A DNA stretch of 64,000 nucleotides. Origin: an uncultured Planctomycetaceae bacterium (lineage in GTDB: Bacteria; Planctomycetota; Planctomycetia; Planctomycetales; Planctomycetaceae). The position numbers were made by a program, and so were the translations under genes. Below the pieces are notes generated by a model that did no database searches, was not told the origin of the DNA, and saw nothing but the letters and a program-made list of their open reading frames with translations. The stretch is taken from assembly GCA_943787265.1 (NCBI GenBank), contig CALSLT010000015.1, forward strand, positions 163,152 to 227,151, in the 5' to 3' direction. This document shows, one piece after another, positions 37,888 through 47,795 of the stretch; the first letter of the stretch is position 1; each line of letters starts with the position of its first letter.

Positions 37888-40503
37888 ATGAAGACACGAC
37901 TGACGTTCATTCTGACCGTATTTGTCCTGATGGCGGATTTCCATTGTCGCGCTGACGTTTCCCGTTTTAGCAATGTATTTTGCGAGGGCGACTACAAACG
38001 CCATCTGCAGGGCGTATGCACGAACGAGAACGACGCGGTTTACTGGTCATTTACGACGGAGCTCGTGAAGACCGATAGGCAGGGGCAAGTCCAGAAAAAA
38101 GTCCCCGTCGTCAGTCATCACGGCGACCTCTGTTTTCACGACGACAAGCTGTTCGTTGCCGTCAACCTCGGCAGCTTCAACGATCCGAAAGGCAATGCCG
38201 ACTCGTGGGTCTATGTGTACGACGCGGAGTCGCTGAAGTTTCTGTCGAAGCACGAAACTCAGGAAGTGTTTCACGGGGCCGGTGGAATCGGTGTGATGAA
38301 TGGCGGCTTCTACGTCGTCGGCGGTCTGCCCGACGGTGTCGAGGAAAATTACGTTTACGAATACGACAGGAAATTTCAGTTCGTCAAACGCCACGTCATC
38401 AGTAGCGGCTGGACGCATCTCGGCATTCAGACGGCCACGTTTCACGACGATGCCTGGTGGTTTGGCTGTTACGGCTCGCCGGCGATCATGCTGAAAACAG
38501 ACGAGAAGTTCCGCATGCTCGGCCGGTTCGAGCTGGACTGTTCACTGGGGATCGTCGGAGTCTCGAAAGATCGACTGCTCATGGCAACTGGGCCTCGCAC
38601 GAATGGAGGTCGCTGGCGCGGTTCGCTCCACCTCGCTCATCCGGCCCCGAAACGAGGACTCGTTCTGCTGCCCGAGCCGGTTTCCGCTCTGGACAAGCAG
38701 CGAGTCAAACAAACGGGAAATTGGGGCGAGTCACGGTTCCGTTTCGCAGCGGCCGCAGCGGCTTCCACAACCGATGACCGAGCCGCACTGGAATATGCGT
38801 TCAACGGAACAGGTGTCGCGGTCCGGTTGGGTGAGCACAACGTACCGGCTTATGGTTCACCAAATCTCGGATCACTTGTCGTGACGATCGATGATGATTC
38901 GCCGCAAAAACTCACGCCACGGTCGCTCCCTCGGGAAGTCGTGCTGGCCGAGGGTCTGACGGCAGGGCCACATCGGGTTCGAGTCGAGCATCGGCGAGAC
39001 GATGACGACTCCGGCTGCCGAATCGAGTCGTTCCTCGCGTGGAACGAGCCACGCGCCGAGCTACGGTTTCGAGTCAATTGTGATGCGAATGCGCATCTGG
39101 TCGACTGTCGAGCCATCGTCCGCCGCGGCGACGTTGTCGTTCGAGATTCGTTGGTCCGAAACTGGTTGACCGGCCAATGCTCGCTGACGGGCCTGGAACC
39201 CGGTGACAACTACTCGTTGGAAGTCCGCGCAGTTGGCTGGTTACCGGCCCGGTTTGGCAGATTCGTCATTCGCCAGGGCACGGTGACGGAGGTGCCAGCC
39301 ATTTATCTGCGACGCGATCCCTCGACAGTGACATCGCAATTTCGATTTCCTCGATTGAACCAGCAGGCCATCCGCAAGGTGGGTGAGACATTTCCGGCTC
39401 GGTTTCTCGGCTACAACACGACAATCGATGAAGTAACGATCTCCCGTCGAGTCGGTCCCGCTGTCATTTCTCGGGTATGCCCGTTCAAGGAAAACGCAAC
39501 TGCTGCCTACTACTACGACCGCGAAGTCGACGTGACTCTTCCACCTGACACGCCGCCCGGTGTCTACGATCTGATGGTACAGATCACTGGCGGACGCCGC
39601 ACAGGCTTCTGCAAGTCGCCACGCAGTGTGCATGTCGTGAGTGAGTATCCGACGGATCCAGTTTTCGTCACGTTCGGACATCTCGATACGTCGGGGCAGA
39701 ATCAGGCAGAATACCTGGAGCGTCTTGCAGCGATCGCCAACCTGCTCGCCCCCGACGCCGTTCTGTGCAGCACCGCCTGCAATCCGGCTTACATTTCCGG
39801 AGCACTCGCCAGGCTCGACATGCCGTATGTCGTCAACTTTGGCAATCACCAGTTCCCCGGCCATGAGGCGTGGTATGGAGACCCGGTCGGTGCGATCGAC
39901 TTCGGATCACAGCTAAGCATTCTGAACTTCGGTCACCCCTGGCACGTCGATAGATCTCGAGCGGACGGACTCCTTACGTCGCGATCGAAAACGGCCGTTC
40001 GAGTCATCAACGCTTTTGAATCGAACGCTCCGTTCGACTTTCTCGACCGACACCAGATCCGAATGATTCATGACGGGCACGGTACCGGCTCGAAAGTTGC
40101 GGAACTTGGCTCGACACCGACCCAACGGATCGGGAAAACTAACTCGGAGAGCTTTCGAGTCGTCCGATTCCGAGACGGTCAAGTCGAGTCGTGCACCTAC
40201 AACGGCCACGAAACAGCGCCGATCCCATTCAGCCGCGAGGCGATTTCGCCGCTGACCGTTTCTTTCCACAAACCGAACGACGGAACACAGACCAGTATCT
40301 CGGCAACCATCACAAACCGGCTTGCCGATCCGTACCCGAGCGGACGCGTGACTTTCGTTGTTCCCGCTGGAACTTACGCCGTCGCTGGCGGCTGTCTGGA
40401 ATCACAATTCCTCAGCGACAATAGCCGTTTCCGCATTCTTAACATCCGAGTCGACATTCCCGCCAGCGATTCCGTCAACATTTCTGTCGTTGAGGTGCGG
40501 TAG
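37888..40503 (+). CDS. Secreted propeller protein with phosphoesterase-like C-terminal domain
   Basis: An 871-residue exported protein (signal LTFILTVFVLMADFHCRA). Residues ~25-260 form repeats of beta-propeller type (DLCFHDDKLFVAVNLGSF, IGVMNGGFYVVGGLPDG). The middle (~280-560) has beta-sandwich and carboxypeptidase-regulatory-like segments (SLTGLEPGDNYSLEVRAVGW). Residues ~590-760 look like a degenerate calcineurin-type phosphoesterase: VFVTFGHLDT, APDAVLCSTACNPAYISG, PYVVNFGNHQFPG (GNH in place of the usual GNHD/E) and MIHDGHGTGSK. The last ~90 residues are another beta-sandwich. Function unknown. It is 36 bases after the fusion peptidase gene and probably in the same operon. Confidence 0.65.
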   Translation: MKTRLTFILTVFVLMADFHCRADVSRFSNVFCEGDYKRHLQGVCTNENDAVYWSFTTELVKTDRQGQVQKKVPVVSHHGDLCFHDDKLFVAVNLGSFNDPKGNADSWVYVYDAESLKFLSKHETQEVFHGAGGIGVMNGGFYVVGGLPDGVEENYVYEYDRKFQFVKRHVISSGWTHLGIQTATFHDDAWWFGCYGSPAIMLKTDEKFRMLGRFELDCSLGIVGVSKDRLLMATGPRTNGGRWRGSLHLAHPAPKRGLVLLPEPVSALDKQRVKQTGNWGESRFRFAAAAAASTTDDRAALEYAFNGTGVAVRLGEHNVPAYGSPNLGSLVVTIDDDSPQKLTPRSLPREVVLAEGLTAGPHRVRVEHRRDDDDSGCRIESFLAWNEPRAELRFRVNCDANAHLVDCRAIVRRGDVVVRDSLVRNWLTGQCSLTGLEPGDNYSLEVRAVGWLPARFGRFVIRQGTVTEVPAIYLRRDPSTVTSQFRFPRLNQQAIRKVGETFPARFLGYNTTIDEVTISRRVGPAVISRVCPFKENATAAYYYDREVDVTLPPDTPPGVYDLMVQITGGRRTGFCKSPRSVHVVSEYPTDPVFVTFGHLDTSGQNQAEYLERLAAIANLLAPDAVLCSTACNPAYISGALARLDMPYVVNFGNHQFPGHEAWYGDPVGAIDFGSQLSILNFGHPWHVDRSRADGLLTSRSKTAVRVINAFESNAPFDFLDRHQIRMIHDGHGTGSKVAELGSTPTQRIGKTNSESFRVVRFRDGQVESCTYNGHETAPIPFSREAISPLTVSFHKPNDGTQTSISATITNRLADPYPSGRVTFVVPAGTYAVAGGCLESQFLSDNSRFRILNIRVDIPASDSVNISVVEVR

Positions 40504-40589
40504 CGTGCCAGAGAATTGATTACCCGTGTCTGCTTTATTGCCCCTACGGACAAGATTAATGGGTTATCTAACGAGCCCGAGCTCGCAGG

Positions 40590-40629
40590 AAAAAAGCCGA
40601 AAACAACAGTGACTCCGCAGCTTTCGGCT
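40590..40629 (-). terminator. Intrinsic terminator on the minus strand
   Basis: Read on the minus strand, AGCCGAAA (40629-40622) pairs with TTTCGGCT (40602-40595) and is followed by TTTTT (40594-40590). It lies 12 bases after the 3' end of the tRNA-like fragment, the normal place of a tRNA terminator. Confidence 0.85.
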
Positions 40630-40641
40630 CTGGTGAAGAAG

Positions 40642-40688
40642 TACACCCGGGAGGATTCGAACCTCCAACCCCCGGTTCCGAAGGCCAA
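40642..40688 (-). tRNA. 3' half of a tRNA-Arg(UCG) (fragment, probable attachment site)
   Basis: On the minus strand the order is: anticodon loop CTTCGGA (anticodon TCG, 40683-40677), 3' anticodon stem ACCGG, variable loop GGGTT, T stem-loop GGAGG-TTCGAAT-CCTCC (40666-40650), acceptor strand CGGGTGT and discriminator A (40642). The 5' anticodon arm is only weakly complementary (TTGGC), and no D arm or matching 5' acceptor strand (ACACCCG) exists upstream. It is therefore the 3' half of a tRNA, with its own terminator, at the left edge of the defence-type genes. This is the pattern left when an element integrates into a tRNA gene. Confidence 0.65.
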
Positions 40689-40991
40689 AGTTCTGACCTG
40701 CGACGCACGAGGATCAAACCGACACATCTCATGAATTTGCTTGGATTTACGCATCAAACTGAATCCACATTCGGATGCGCCAAGTCTCCATAGATTACAG
40801 GCTCTGGCACACAATTCCAGAGATTCCGTGCCGAATACCGTGCCATGAAATTGGCGGGCGTCACAGACGCAAATGCAACCACGTAGTTTAAACTCTGACC
40901 GACCGTATCAGTCGTGGCATCAGAATATAGATCCGGAACGGATCGCGGGCGGTCGCCGCAAGACCGGCGGAATTTTGATCCTGGCGTGCCC
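40689..40991. other. Gene-free stretch at island edge
   Basis: About 300 bases between the tRNA fragment and the stop codon of the GHKL gene. I see no integrase gene and no clear repeat. The segment contains GTGCCGAATACCGTGCC (40829-40845), with two GTGCC units, which might belong to a recombination site, but this is speculative. Confidence 0.3.
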
Positions 40992-43031
40992 TCACCCGAA
41001 ACCGCCGCCTGCGTCTTCCGGAAGGTGCAACTTATCGAAGAACGCTTTGTGTCTGGCCGTGGCGTCGTCGATTAACTTCTCGTAGGTAATGACTTCAAAG
41101 TATGCGTGCTTCGTGTGCTTGAAGTAGCCACGGCCGTCCGCTGTCTCATGGAAGTCAAAGCACGAGAGGGCATGGTGCAGCGACTTTGAACGGTCAGCGA
41201 TCAGGTATACGAAGAAATGGGCCGTCCTCAGGTCTTGGATCGGGCGGCCGTCGCGAAACTTCGCTGTTCCGTCGCGTATGTCTTCCATGTAACGGACTGC
41301 TTGAGTGTATGGGTTGTCGTTTGCGGAATAGTCATCACGACCTGGCCGTTTGAATTCCACAAGCGTGATCGTGCCGCGGCGATCTTCATTGGGATTGAAC
41401 GCGTGAGCCGCGTCATAGATGGTTATGTCGGGTTCCTTAGTCGATTCATTCTCAACGTTCTCGTGTCTGCCGATCGCCATGTCTGAAGCAAGGTACTCAT
41501 GAAATGACATTCGCTCGTCGATGAGCCATAAATTTGCGGCACTGACCGGGAATCCGTTTGAATCGAAACCCATTGGGAAGAAGACAGCGTGAACTGACTC
41601 TTCGAATGAATACTTACCGGAGTCTTTCAGGTTGAGCCGTTCTTTGAGAAACCACAAGATGACTCTCCGGTGACCTACATACGATGCCAAATCTGACATC
41701 GCAGTTTCATTCCATCCGTCGAGTACCTCACGCACGTCGTTTTGAAACGCTTCCAGATCGTCGATGTGCTGTGCGGCACGCTTGGATACTTGCCGCGTAC
41801 GTTTTCTGAGTGATTCCATGTAGTCGCGGTACACGGCATGGATAGCATCTTCTAACTTCGAGTCAGACAGCGATGGCTCAATCGCTTTCACTTCGCCAGA
41901 GCAATGATTCAGAAGCGGACGGTAGCGTACTTCTCGATCACAGATTTTCTCGATCCGTGCTTGTAGCTCCGCATACATTGCCTCAACTCTGTCGCCGAGA
42001 AACTCGCGGCCAGCAACGGCAGTCGCCTCAATGACTTGTTCCCGTGTTAGCTCTTCGGGTAATGCATTCTCCTCAGACGGGATATCGAGGCGAGTCCGGG
42101 AATCATTCGATGCCTCATCAAAAATCAGGGATGAGACAAAAGCACTGTAATACAACGCTTCTCCGTCACATCGGATTGCTCCTTTCGGCACCCCGAGCCC
42201 TTGAGGGATTGTTTGAGGATCCTCGGCAGGGCGGCCGTCCGCCAACATTGTTAGCGAATTTCGTTGTTCGGTAGTTTCGCCAGAGATCTTGTGAAGCAGG
42301 TGAACTACCTCGAAGGACGCTTTCCCAATTGAGAAGGAGTCCTGACGGCGATCGACGAGAAACTTCTCTCGGAAGTATTTACCCAACTCAATGGGTCCAG
42401 AGAGTGCTTGGTCAACGACTTCGATCAATGGGCATGGGGAAAGTGCGAGAAACCGTTGAAAGTGAACCACGAGTCGGTCAACTAAGGTGAGTGGTTTCTT
42501 CGGCCAATTCTTTTGAAATATCGATCTTAGACCACTCAATGTGATCACTGTTCCCGACTCTTCACTGGAATCAACTTTAGCATCAGTTTCGTTACAGACT
42601 CCGTCGGTCTCGATCGCGTATTCAAATCGCCGTCGTCGCATCAAACCAGAACCCGTGCGATACCCGCTTTCGATCTCTACTTGATCGAATGCAGATAGCC
42701 ACGAGAGTCGCCCAATTCCCTTTCCTCCCTGCTCAATGCGGAAGTCGTCGTCTAGCCTTCCGAATGCTGCAAAGTGGACGTCGTCGAAACCAATTCCGTT
42801 ATCCTTGACGGTCACTCCACGGACTGGCGGAAGAGTTCCGGCGTCGAATAGTGTTTTGTCATTCGTTCGAATTACGTTGATCTGGATTCGGCCATCCTCA
42901 ATTTTCCAGCCATTCTTGGATCTGTCGTCGATCGCCTGAAGGGAATTCATCACCGCTTCAAAGACCGGAAGGAGGCAGCGTTTGGCAGATAGATTTAAAT
43001 TCCGAACTCTGCCTTTCAGGTATGATTCCAT
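40992..43031 (-). CDS. GHKL ATPase fused to a PD-(D/E)XK nuclease domain
   Basis: A 679-residue intact protein. Residues 1-170 form a GHKL (Hsp90/MORC-like) ATPase: N-box FEAVMNSLQAI with N29, G1 box DNGIGF (77-82) and G2 box GGKGIG (102-107). The middle (~180-450) resembles the transducer and coiled regions of this class (RTRQVSKRAAQHIDDLEAF). The C-terminal region has KEPDITIYD with D535 and, 24 residues on, TLVEFKRP with E559 and K561, the spacing of a PD-(D/E)XK nuclease site. GHKL ATPases clamp DNA or proteins, so ATP-gated cleavage is a reasonable inference. It lies 267 bases downstream of the helicase gene on the same strand, in a defence context. I do not match it to a named system. 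Confidence 0.8.
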   Translation of the reverse strand: MESYLKGRVRNLNLSAKRCLLPVFEAVMNSLQAIDDRSKNGWKIEDGRIQINVIRTNDKTLFDAGTLPPVRGVTVKDNGIGFDDVHFAAFGRLDDDFRIEQGGKGIGRLSWLSAFDQVEIESGYRTGSGLMRRRRFEYAIETDGVCNETDAKVDSSEESGTVITLSGLRSIFQKNWPKKPLTLVDRLVVHFQRFLALSPCPLIEVVDQALSGPIELGKYFREKFLVDRRQDSFSIGKASFEVVHLLHKISGETTEQRNSLTMLADGRPAEDPQTIPQGLGVPKGAIRCDGEALYYSAFVSSLIFDEASNDSRTRLDIPSEENALPEELTREQVIEATAVAGREFLGDRVEAMYAELQARIEKICDREVRYRPLLNHCSGEVKAIEPSLSDSKLEDAIHAVYRDYMESLRKRTRQVSKRAAQHIDDLEAFQNDVREVLDGWNETAMSDLASYVGHRRVILWFLKERLNLKDSGKYSFEESVHAVFFPMGFDSNGFPVSAANLWLIDERMSFHEYLASDMAIGRHENVENESTKEPDITIYDAAHAFNPNEDRRGTITLVEFKRPGRDDYSANDNPYTQAVRYMEDIRDGTAKFRDGRPIQDLRTAHFFVYLIADRSKSLHHALSCFDFHETADGRGYFKHTKHAYFEVITYEKLIDDATARHKAFFDKLHLPEDAGGGFG

Positions 43032-44014
43032 GTGTTGTCCTTAACCGGGGCGTTTCCGGTCGAGTGGCGACAACACGCTTGCCGCGGCATAACCATCGAA
43101 CGGCTGCGTGATATTCATCCCACGTTTCAGGGGGAAGTTCACTGTTTCCTGTTTCGTGAACGCTTCAATTCCACGTTGGTCCAATTGTTCTCTCTTTACT
43201 TTGTTGATGGTCCATTGCAGAAGCCACCTCACCGAGACCTTGCCCGACGAATTCGGACATAAGTCCGAACTGCACCAACTCAACTCCTTCTGCCTAGCCT
43301 AGATCGCCGATATCTCAATCTCGGACTTCTTGAACCATCCTTCGTCCAGTGCATGCTCGCTTACCTTTTCTGGATGAGTCGAGTATGCGATCAGGGCGAG
43401 GCTATTCTCGGCCCGGCTGCATGTGACGTAGAACAGCCGCCTCGTGCGATCTGTCGATCGTTCCTGCTCCTGATTAGCTCGCGAAGACTCGGCCTTGGCA
43501 CCAAAGAGTTTCTCATATGAGAACATGAACCCACGAGCTTCTGAGTCATCCATGACTACGCAGACTCGAGGGAATTCCAATCCTTTGATGCCTTGGTGCG
43601 TATCGTAGGACGCCTTCCCTTGAATGTACTGACTGTAAGGTTCGATTTGTGCGAAGGGTGTTTCAAGGAATGCCCGCCACGCATTAATCTCGTCAGTCTC
43701 GTACTCCGCCGCAGCTTGTTCCATGTCCGAATTGTCGTCGGCAGGTGCTGAGAACGCACGGATCGCTTCTGGAACGACGAAGAGTTGGGTATCTCGGATG
43801 CGACAGACGACATCCAGGAAGGTCGGACAACTCCCTCGGTCCCAAAGCTCTGCAATCGCAATTACACCTCGCTTCGCTACGTCTACCTGCGCCAACTGAT
43901 CTTCACCGCTCGCTTTCATTCCTCGCTTGTCTAAAAGCGGCGAATGAGTTCGCACAATTGATGCCGTAGCGAATCTATCCCCCTGCTGGTGGCTCTGAAG
44001 AACTATTGTCAATT

Positions 44015-45440
44015 GTCGTGGCCTGAGGCTGAGTCAGGCGGCGTTTTCCTGCAGGGTTCCGTCGACGAAAAGTTGTCCCTGGATGACGAGTGTGATTTGT
44101 TCGTAGCCTCTGAGTCTTCTCCATTTCTTTGAGGCGGATTCGGCCAGCTTGAACATCATGGCCAGACTGGTTCGGCGTGTGCCGCTGCCTTTGGTTCGGC
44201 GGTGTCTCAGACGGATGGTGGCGAAGGTCGATTCAATTGGATTGGTCGTTCTCAGGTGAGCCCAGTGCTCGGCGGGGAAGTCGTAGAAGGTCAGCAGTAC
44301 CTCGCGATCTTTGCTGAGTGATTCGCAGGATTTCGGATACTTCGCTTTGTATTTTTCCACGAAGTGATCGAAGGCGTTGTTGGCCGCTTCACGAGTTTCG
44401 GCCTGCCAGATGTCGTGCAGGTCTGATTTCGCTTTGGGCTGCACACTCTTCGGCAGGTTGTTGAGCACGTTGGCTGTTTTGTGAACCCAGCAGCGTTGCT
44501 CACGCATCTCAGGAAAAACCTTTCGGGCGGCGGCCCAGAAGCCGAGTGCTCCATCGGCGACTGCCACTTTCGGAGTCATCGCCAGCCCGCGATGCTTCAG
44601 GCCGAGCAGCAGTTCGCTCCAGCTTTGTTCGCTTTCGCGGTATCCGTCGAGGATCGCGATCAACTCTTTGCGACCATCTGCGGTGGCACCGATCAGCACG
44701 AGAATGCACTGTTTTTTATTGGCATCGTCTTCCAGTCGGACGTTGACGTGGATACCGTCGGCCCACACATAGACGTACTGCTGCTGAGACAAATCGCGTT
44801 TGGACCACTCTTCGTATTCGTCGGACCATTGTTCTTTGAGTCTGACAACGACGTTAGCACTGAGTCCTTTGGCTCGCTCTCCAACAAGTGCCTGCAGGGC
44901 TTCAGAAAAATCGCCGGTGGAAATTCCTTTCAGGTACAGCCACGGAATCAGCTCTTCGATCGAGTTCGTTCTTTTCAGATACGGGGGCAGCACCTGCGGC
45001 GAAAAACGGACTCGATCGGCCGCCTCGGGAGATTCTGTCACGAACTCGCGGCTGACGCACCCGGAAGCGTGCCAGCTGCCGTTAAAATTTCCCGCTCGGG
45101 CAGTGATCCATTGCGAACAACCAGGCGACGGCCCTGCTCATCTCGGCGACCAGAATGCTCTGCCAGAAAATCATCGACTTCGGCATCAATCGCCGCCTGC
45201 AGCATCCGTCTGGCTCCCTCGCGAAGCAACTCATCCAAAGGACTGCGGCTCTCGAAATTCGCTCGAAAACTTCAACACCCTCCGGCGAGGGAATCCCGTC
45301 CTCTGAATCCCTGGCTGGAATTTGATCAACATCTCTCGTAGCGTTTCTCATGGCGTATCCTTGTGCCCATTGTGGGCGGCTGAAGAGTCAATTCCCCTCA
45401 GCAGGATACGCCACCTTTCTTCAATCTCTCACGCCACGAC
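44015..45440 (-). mobile_element. IS256-family insertion sequence in the helicase gene
   Basis: About 1.4 kb containing a Mutator-type transposase. Facing ends carry GTCGTGGC (44015-44022) and GCCACGAC (45433-45440), with weaker complementarity continuing on either side. I find no clear 8-base target duplication, so the exact boundaries are approximate and may extend a few bases outwards. Confidence 0.75.
44034..45351 (-). CDS. IS256-family (Mutator) transposase, frameshifted near the N-terminus
   Basis: The main frame (45041-44034) encodes 335 residues with family hallmarks: VRFSPQVLPPYLKRTNSIEELIPWLYLKGISTGDFSEAL, YVWADGIHVNVRLEDD (first catalytic Asp), VAVADGALGFWAAARKVFPEMREQRCWVHKTANVLN (second Asp) and HLRTTNPIESTFATIRLRHRRTKG (catalytic Glu). 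The N-terminal ~95 residues continue upstream in two other frames (LDELLREGARRMLQAAIDAEVDDFLAEH, and before it the frame from 45351). So two single-base shifts, near 45050 and 45235, separate it from a full-length protein. They may be sequencing errors or real inactivation. Confidence 0.85.
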
Positions 45441-46304
45441 TTCTGACAGTAACTCGGCTCTGAATGAGTGGAAGGACAACATGCGAAAAGAATCGTAATG
45501 GAGGCAATCTGCCGTCACGTAGACCGGTTTGAAGGTGACTCACTCCGTTTAGGGCTTCCCACATTGGGAGGAAACCCAAGCGTTTGGCCGCCATATTATG
45601 CTCAAGGATTAACGTTTTGACTCCTTGCTCAGAGTCCTTCCAGTCATCGTCACCTGTGAGTTCCGCCATTCTCTGGCAAACTGCGTTCTCTTTGCCCTGC
45701 TTGTCCGCGATCTCCGTCGGCACAATAAACAGTCGTACAAAACCTTCACCCCTATCCTCGCGAGGGCGCTGAACTTGGCCGTCAATCGGCTCCCGAATCT
45801 TATTGATGAGTTCTACGATGCGGCTCCCGGAGCGGTGATTCATCAGCTTCTTGGGGGTAGCCCACGTCTCAGGAAGATTATTACTTTCCAAGTCCAGCTT
45901 GCCGGCCATGTAGATGCGCTGCATCATGTCGCCAATGACACCAAGTGAAAATGTTCCAACTTGTCTTGTTTCGGTAAGGAGCAAGGCATCCATCAGCGAC
46001 TTGGCTGTATCCTGACTTTCGTCGACCAGGAGAATCGGGTACCGATTCACGAGGAGTTCCTGCATCAAGGGCTTCTCTGAGAGGAATGCTGAAGCTATCT
46101 TGATGACCTCCGCATGATTGAGGGCATTCTTTTCTGGATTATCGCCGTCGGGGCTGTAGATGAAGGACTTGATCTGATCTAGGGACCGGAGCCGCTCATT
46201 CTTCGATGCCATTGCGTCCCGGCGGTCCTGAGATGCCTTTGTCCCTGCACGCCCTTTTCTTTCCTTTTCTGCAAGCTCTTCAAGCTCTGAGGCCAAATTG
46301 CCTC

Positions 46305-47795
46305 GCCCGTTGAAGAACGCTGGTTGTTGCTGGTCATAAGGTGCAGGTTGGTGTGAGAAATTTCGGGCGGTGTTGATGGTCGTGGACTCGGTGGAATGGG
46401 TTGGTGCGACTGAGGAGTCGCTGGGAACGTTTCAGGGCGGCTTGAAGTGGCGAAAACATTGAGATCAGCAGTCCTGGGAGACCCGCGAACTCTCGGGGTT
46501 TGCCGCTGCCCAGTAGTTTTCGCAGGATCAGACCGAGGTTGTGAGCGGCGACTGTCAGCCGGACTTTCTTGCGGTTGTTCTCCAGGCCTCGCAGCCGGGT
46601 GCGGCGGGCCCCTCCCGTTTCGCAGACGTGAGCGAAGCTTCTTTCGACACGCTCGCATCGCAGTTTCTGCAGACGCTTGTTGCGTTCGCCTTTCAGACGA
46701 CGGCGGTTGGCTCGGTACGCGACTTCGTAATCAGCGGGCTTGTCCGTCCAGCGACGGTTCGGACCATCCGGCTCGCAGATGTATGTTCGCAATTCGTCCG
46801 CCCGGGACTTCGCTAGCGTTTCGTTTTTGTGGTAGCCCTTGTCGCCGACGACCTCTTTGATTGCCGCGTCGCTGTCGGCCTGCTGCACGTTGCCTTGAGC
46901 GGTGTTGACGCTGTCCAGCAGCGTCTTACCGTCGGACTCGTTGCCGTAATAGATCTCGGCAGACAGGATTGCTTCAGTCTCAAGGTCGACCGTGTGTTCC
47001 TGCTTGTACGACAGATGCGTGTGGCCCTTCTTCATCTTCATAATGCGGGCGTCAGGGTCGCTTGAACTTTGCCAGTCCTGATTGGACGCCTTCTTGCCTT
47101 TGCGTTTTCGATCGAACTTCCGCAGGTCGTCGTCGCTGTTGATTTCGACGCCGTCAGCTTCGGCCAGACCGAGGACGTACGCTTCCCAGTCCTCGCCGGT
47201 GTCCCGCCGCACGATCGACTTCATCGCCGCGTTGGCTTCCAAAAGAGTTGAATCGACACCGACAGTCTTGCCTTTCAACAGCCCGTGTTCTTCGACCAGC
47301 GACAGCACGAATGCAAAGACCTGCTCGAACACTTCCAGAGGAAGTCGCTGACGGATGCGCGTCAGGCTCGAATGCTCCGGGGTGTTCTCATGCAATTCGT
47401 ACCCAAGAAACTTCCGCAACGACAGGCTGTCCCGACATCGCCACGCAATGCCTCGCTGAGAATCGATGCCCTCAAAGTACCCCACAAAGATCATGCGGAA
47501 GTAGATGCCTGGCGGAATGCCGGGACGACCACCTTCTTTGTAAAATGGCTCGCACAACGACTCGGCAAAGTTGTCGAACTCCCCGTCGCGGAGCACACGA
47601 TTCAGGGCGTCGTAAAACACATGCCCGATCGAAGCTGGCAACTTCGCCGTCGCCACCCAAAGTTCCTGCTGCCGCTCCGTTCGACGCTGACCAAGTGCCA
47701 TCTGTAATTCTCCATTGCTCAATCTCAAGACCCGGAGCAGGATAGCGCGAACTCATATTCAGTCCAGGTCAGTTGGCCAGCTTTTTCAACGGGCT
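46305..47795 (-). mobile_element. IS1182-like insertion sequence in the helicase gene
   Basis: About 1.5 kb flanked by inverted ends: GCCCGTTGAAGAACGC starting at 46305, and a right end whose complement reads GCCCGTTGAAAAAGC ending at 47795. It carries one intact transposase gene. It separates helicase motifs Ia and II. No obvious target duplication was found. Confidence 0.8.
46334..47728 (-). CDS. IS1182-family transposase
   Basis: A 464-residue intact transposase. The N-terminal DUF772-type domain reads FAESLCEPFYKEGGRPGIPPGIYFRMIFVGYFEGIDSQRGIAWRC. The DDE catalytic domain follows: VGVDSTLLEANAAMKSIVRRDTGEDWEAY (first Asp), KEVVGDKGYHKNETLAK (second Asp) and RCERVERSFAHVCETGGARRTRLRGLENNRKK (Glu of the Y-like signature). 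A long basic linker lies between. Its frame is undamaged, in contrast to the IS256-family enzyme nearby, so this copy may be mobile. Confidence 0.9.
   Translation of the reverse strand: MRLSNGELQMALGQRRTERQQELWVATAKLPASIGHVFYDALNRVLRDGEFDNFAESLCEPFYKEGGRPGIPPGIYFRMIFVGYFEGIDSQRGIAWRCRDSLSLRKFLGYELHENTPEHSSLTRIRQRLPLEVFEQVFAFVLSLVEEHGLLKGKTVGVDSTLLEANAAMKSIVRRDTGEDWEAYVLGLAEADGVEINSDDDLRKFDRKRKGKKASNQDWQSSSDPDARIMKMKKGHTHLSYKQEHTVDLETEAILSAEIYYGNESDGKTLLDSVNTAQGNVQQADSDAAIKEVVGDKGYHKNETLAKSRADELRTYICEPDGPNRRWTDKPADYEVAYRANRRRLKGERNKRLQKLRCERVERSFAHVCETGGARRTRLRGLENNRKKVRLTVAAHNLGLILRKLLGSGKPREFAGLPGLLISMFSPLQAALKRSQRLLSRTNPFHRVHDHQHRPKFLTPTCTL

Noticed and set aside
40642..40720. Complete tRNA gene
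   Set aside because: The T arm, variable loop and anticodon loop fit tRNA-Arg, but there is no D arm and no 5' acceptor strand to pair with CGGGTGT, and the anticodon stem has a mismatch.
44481..45341. 286-codon open frame on the plus strand
   Set aside because: It is antisense to the IS256-family transposase, whose catalytic motifs are clear on the other strand.
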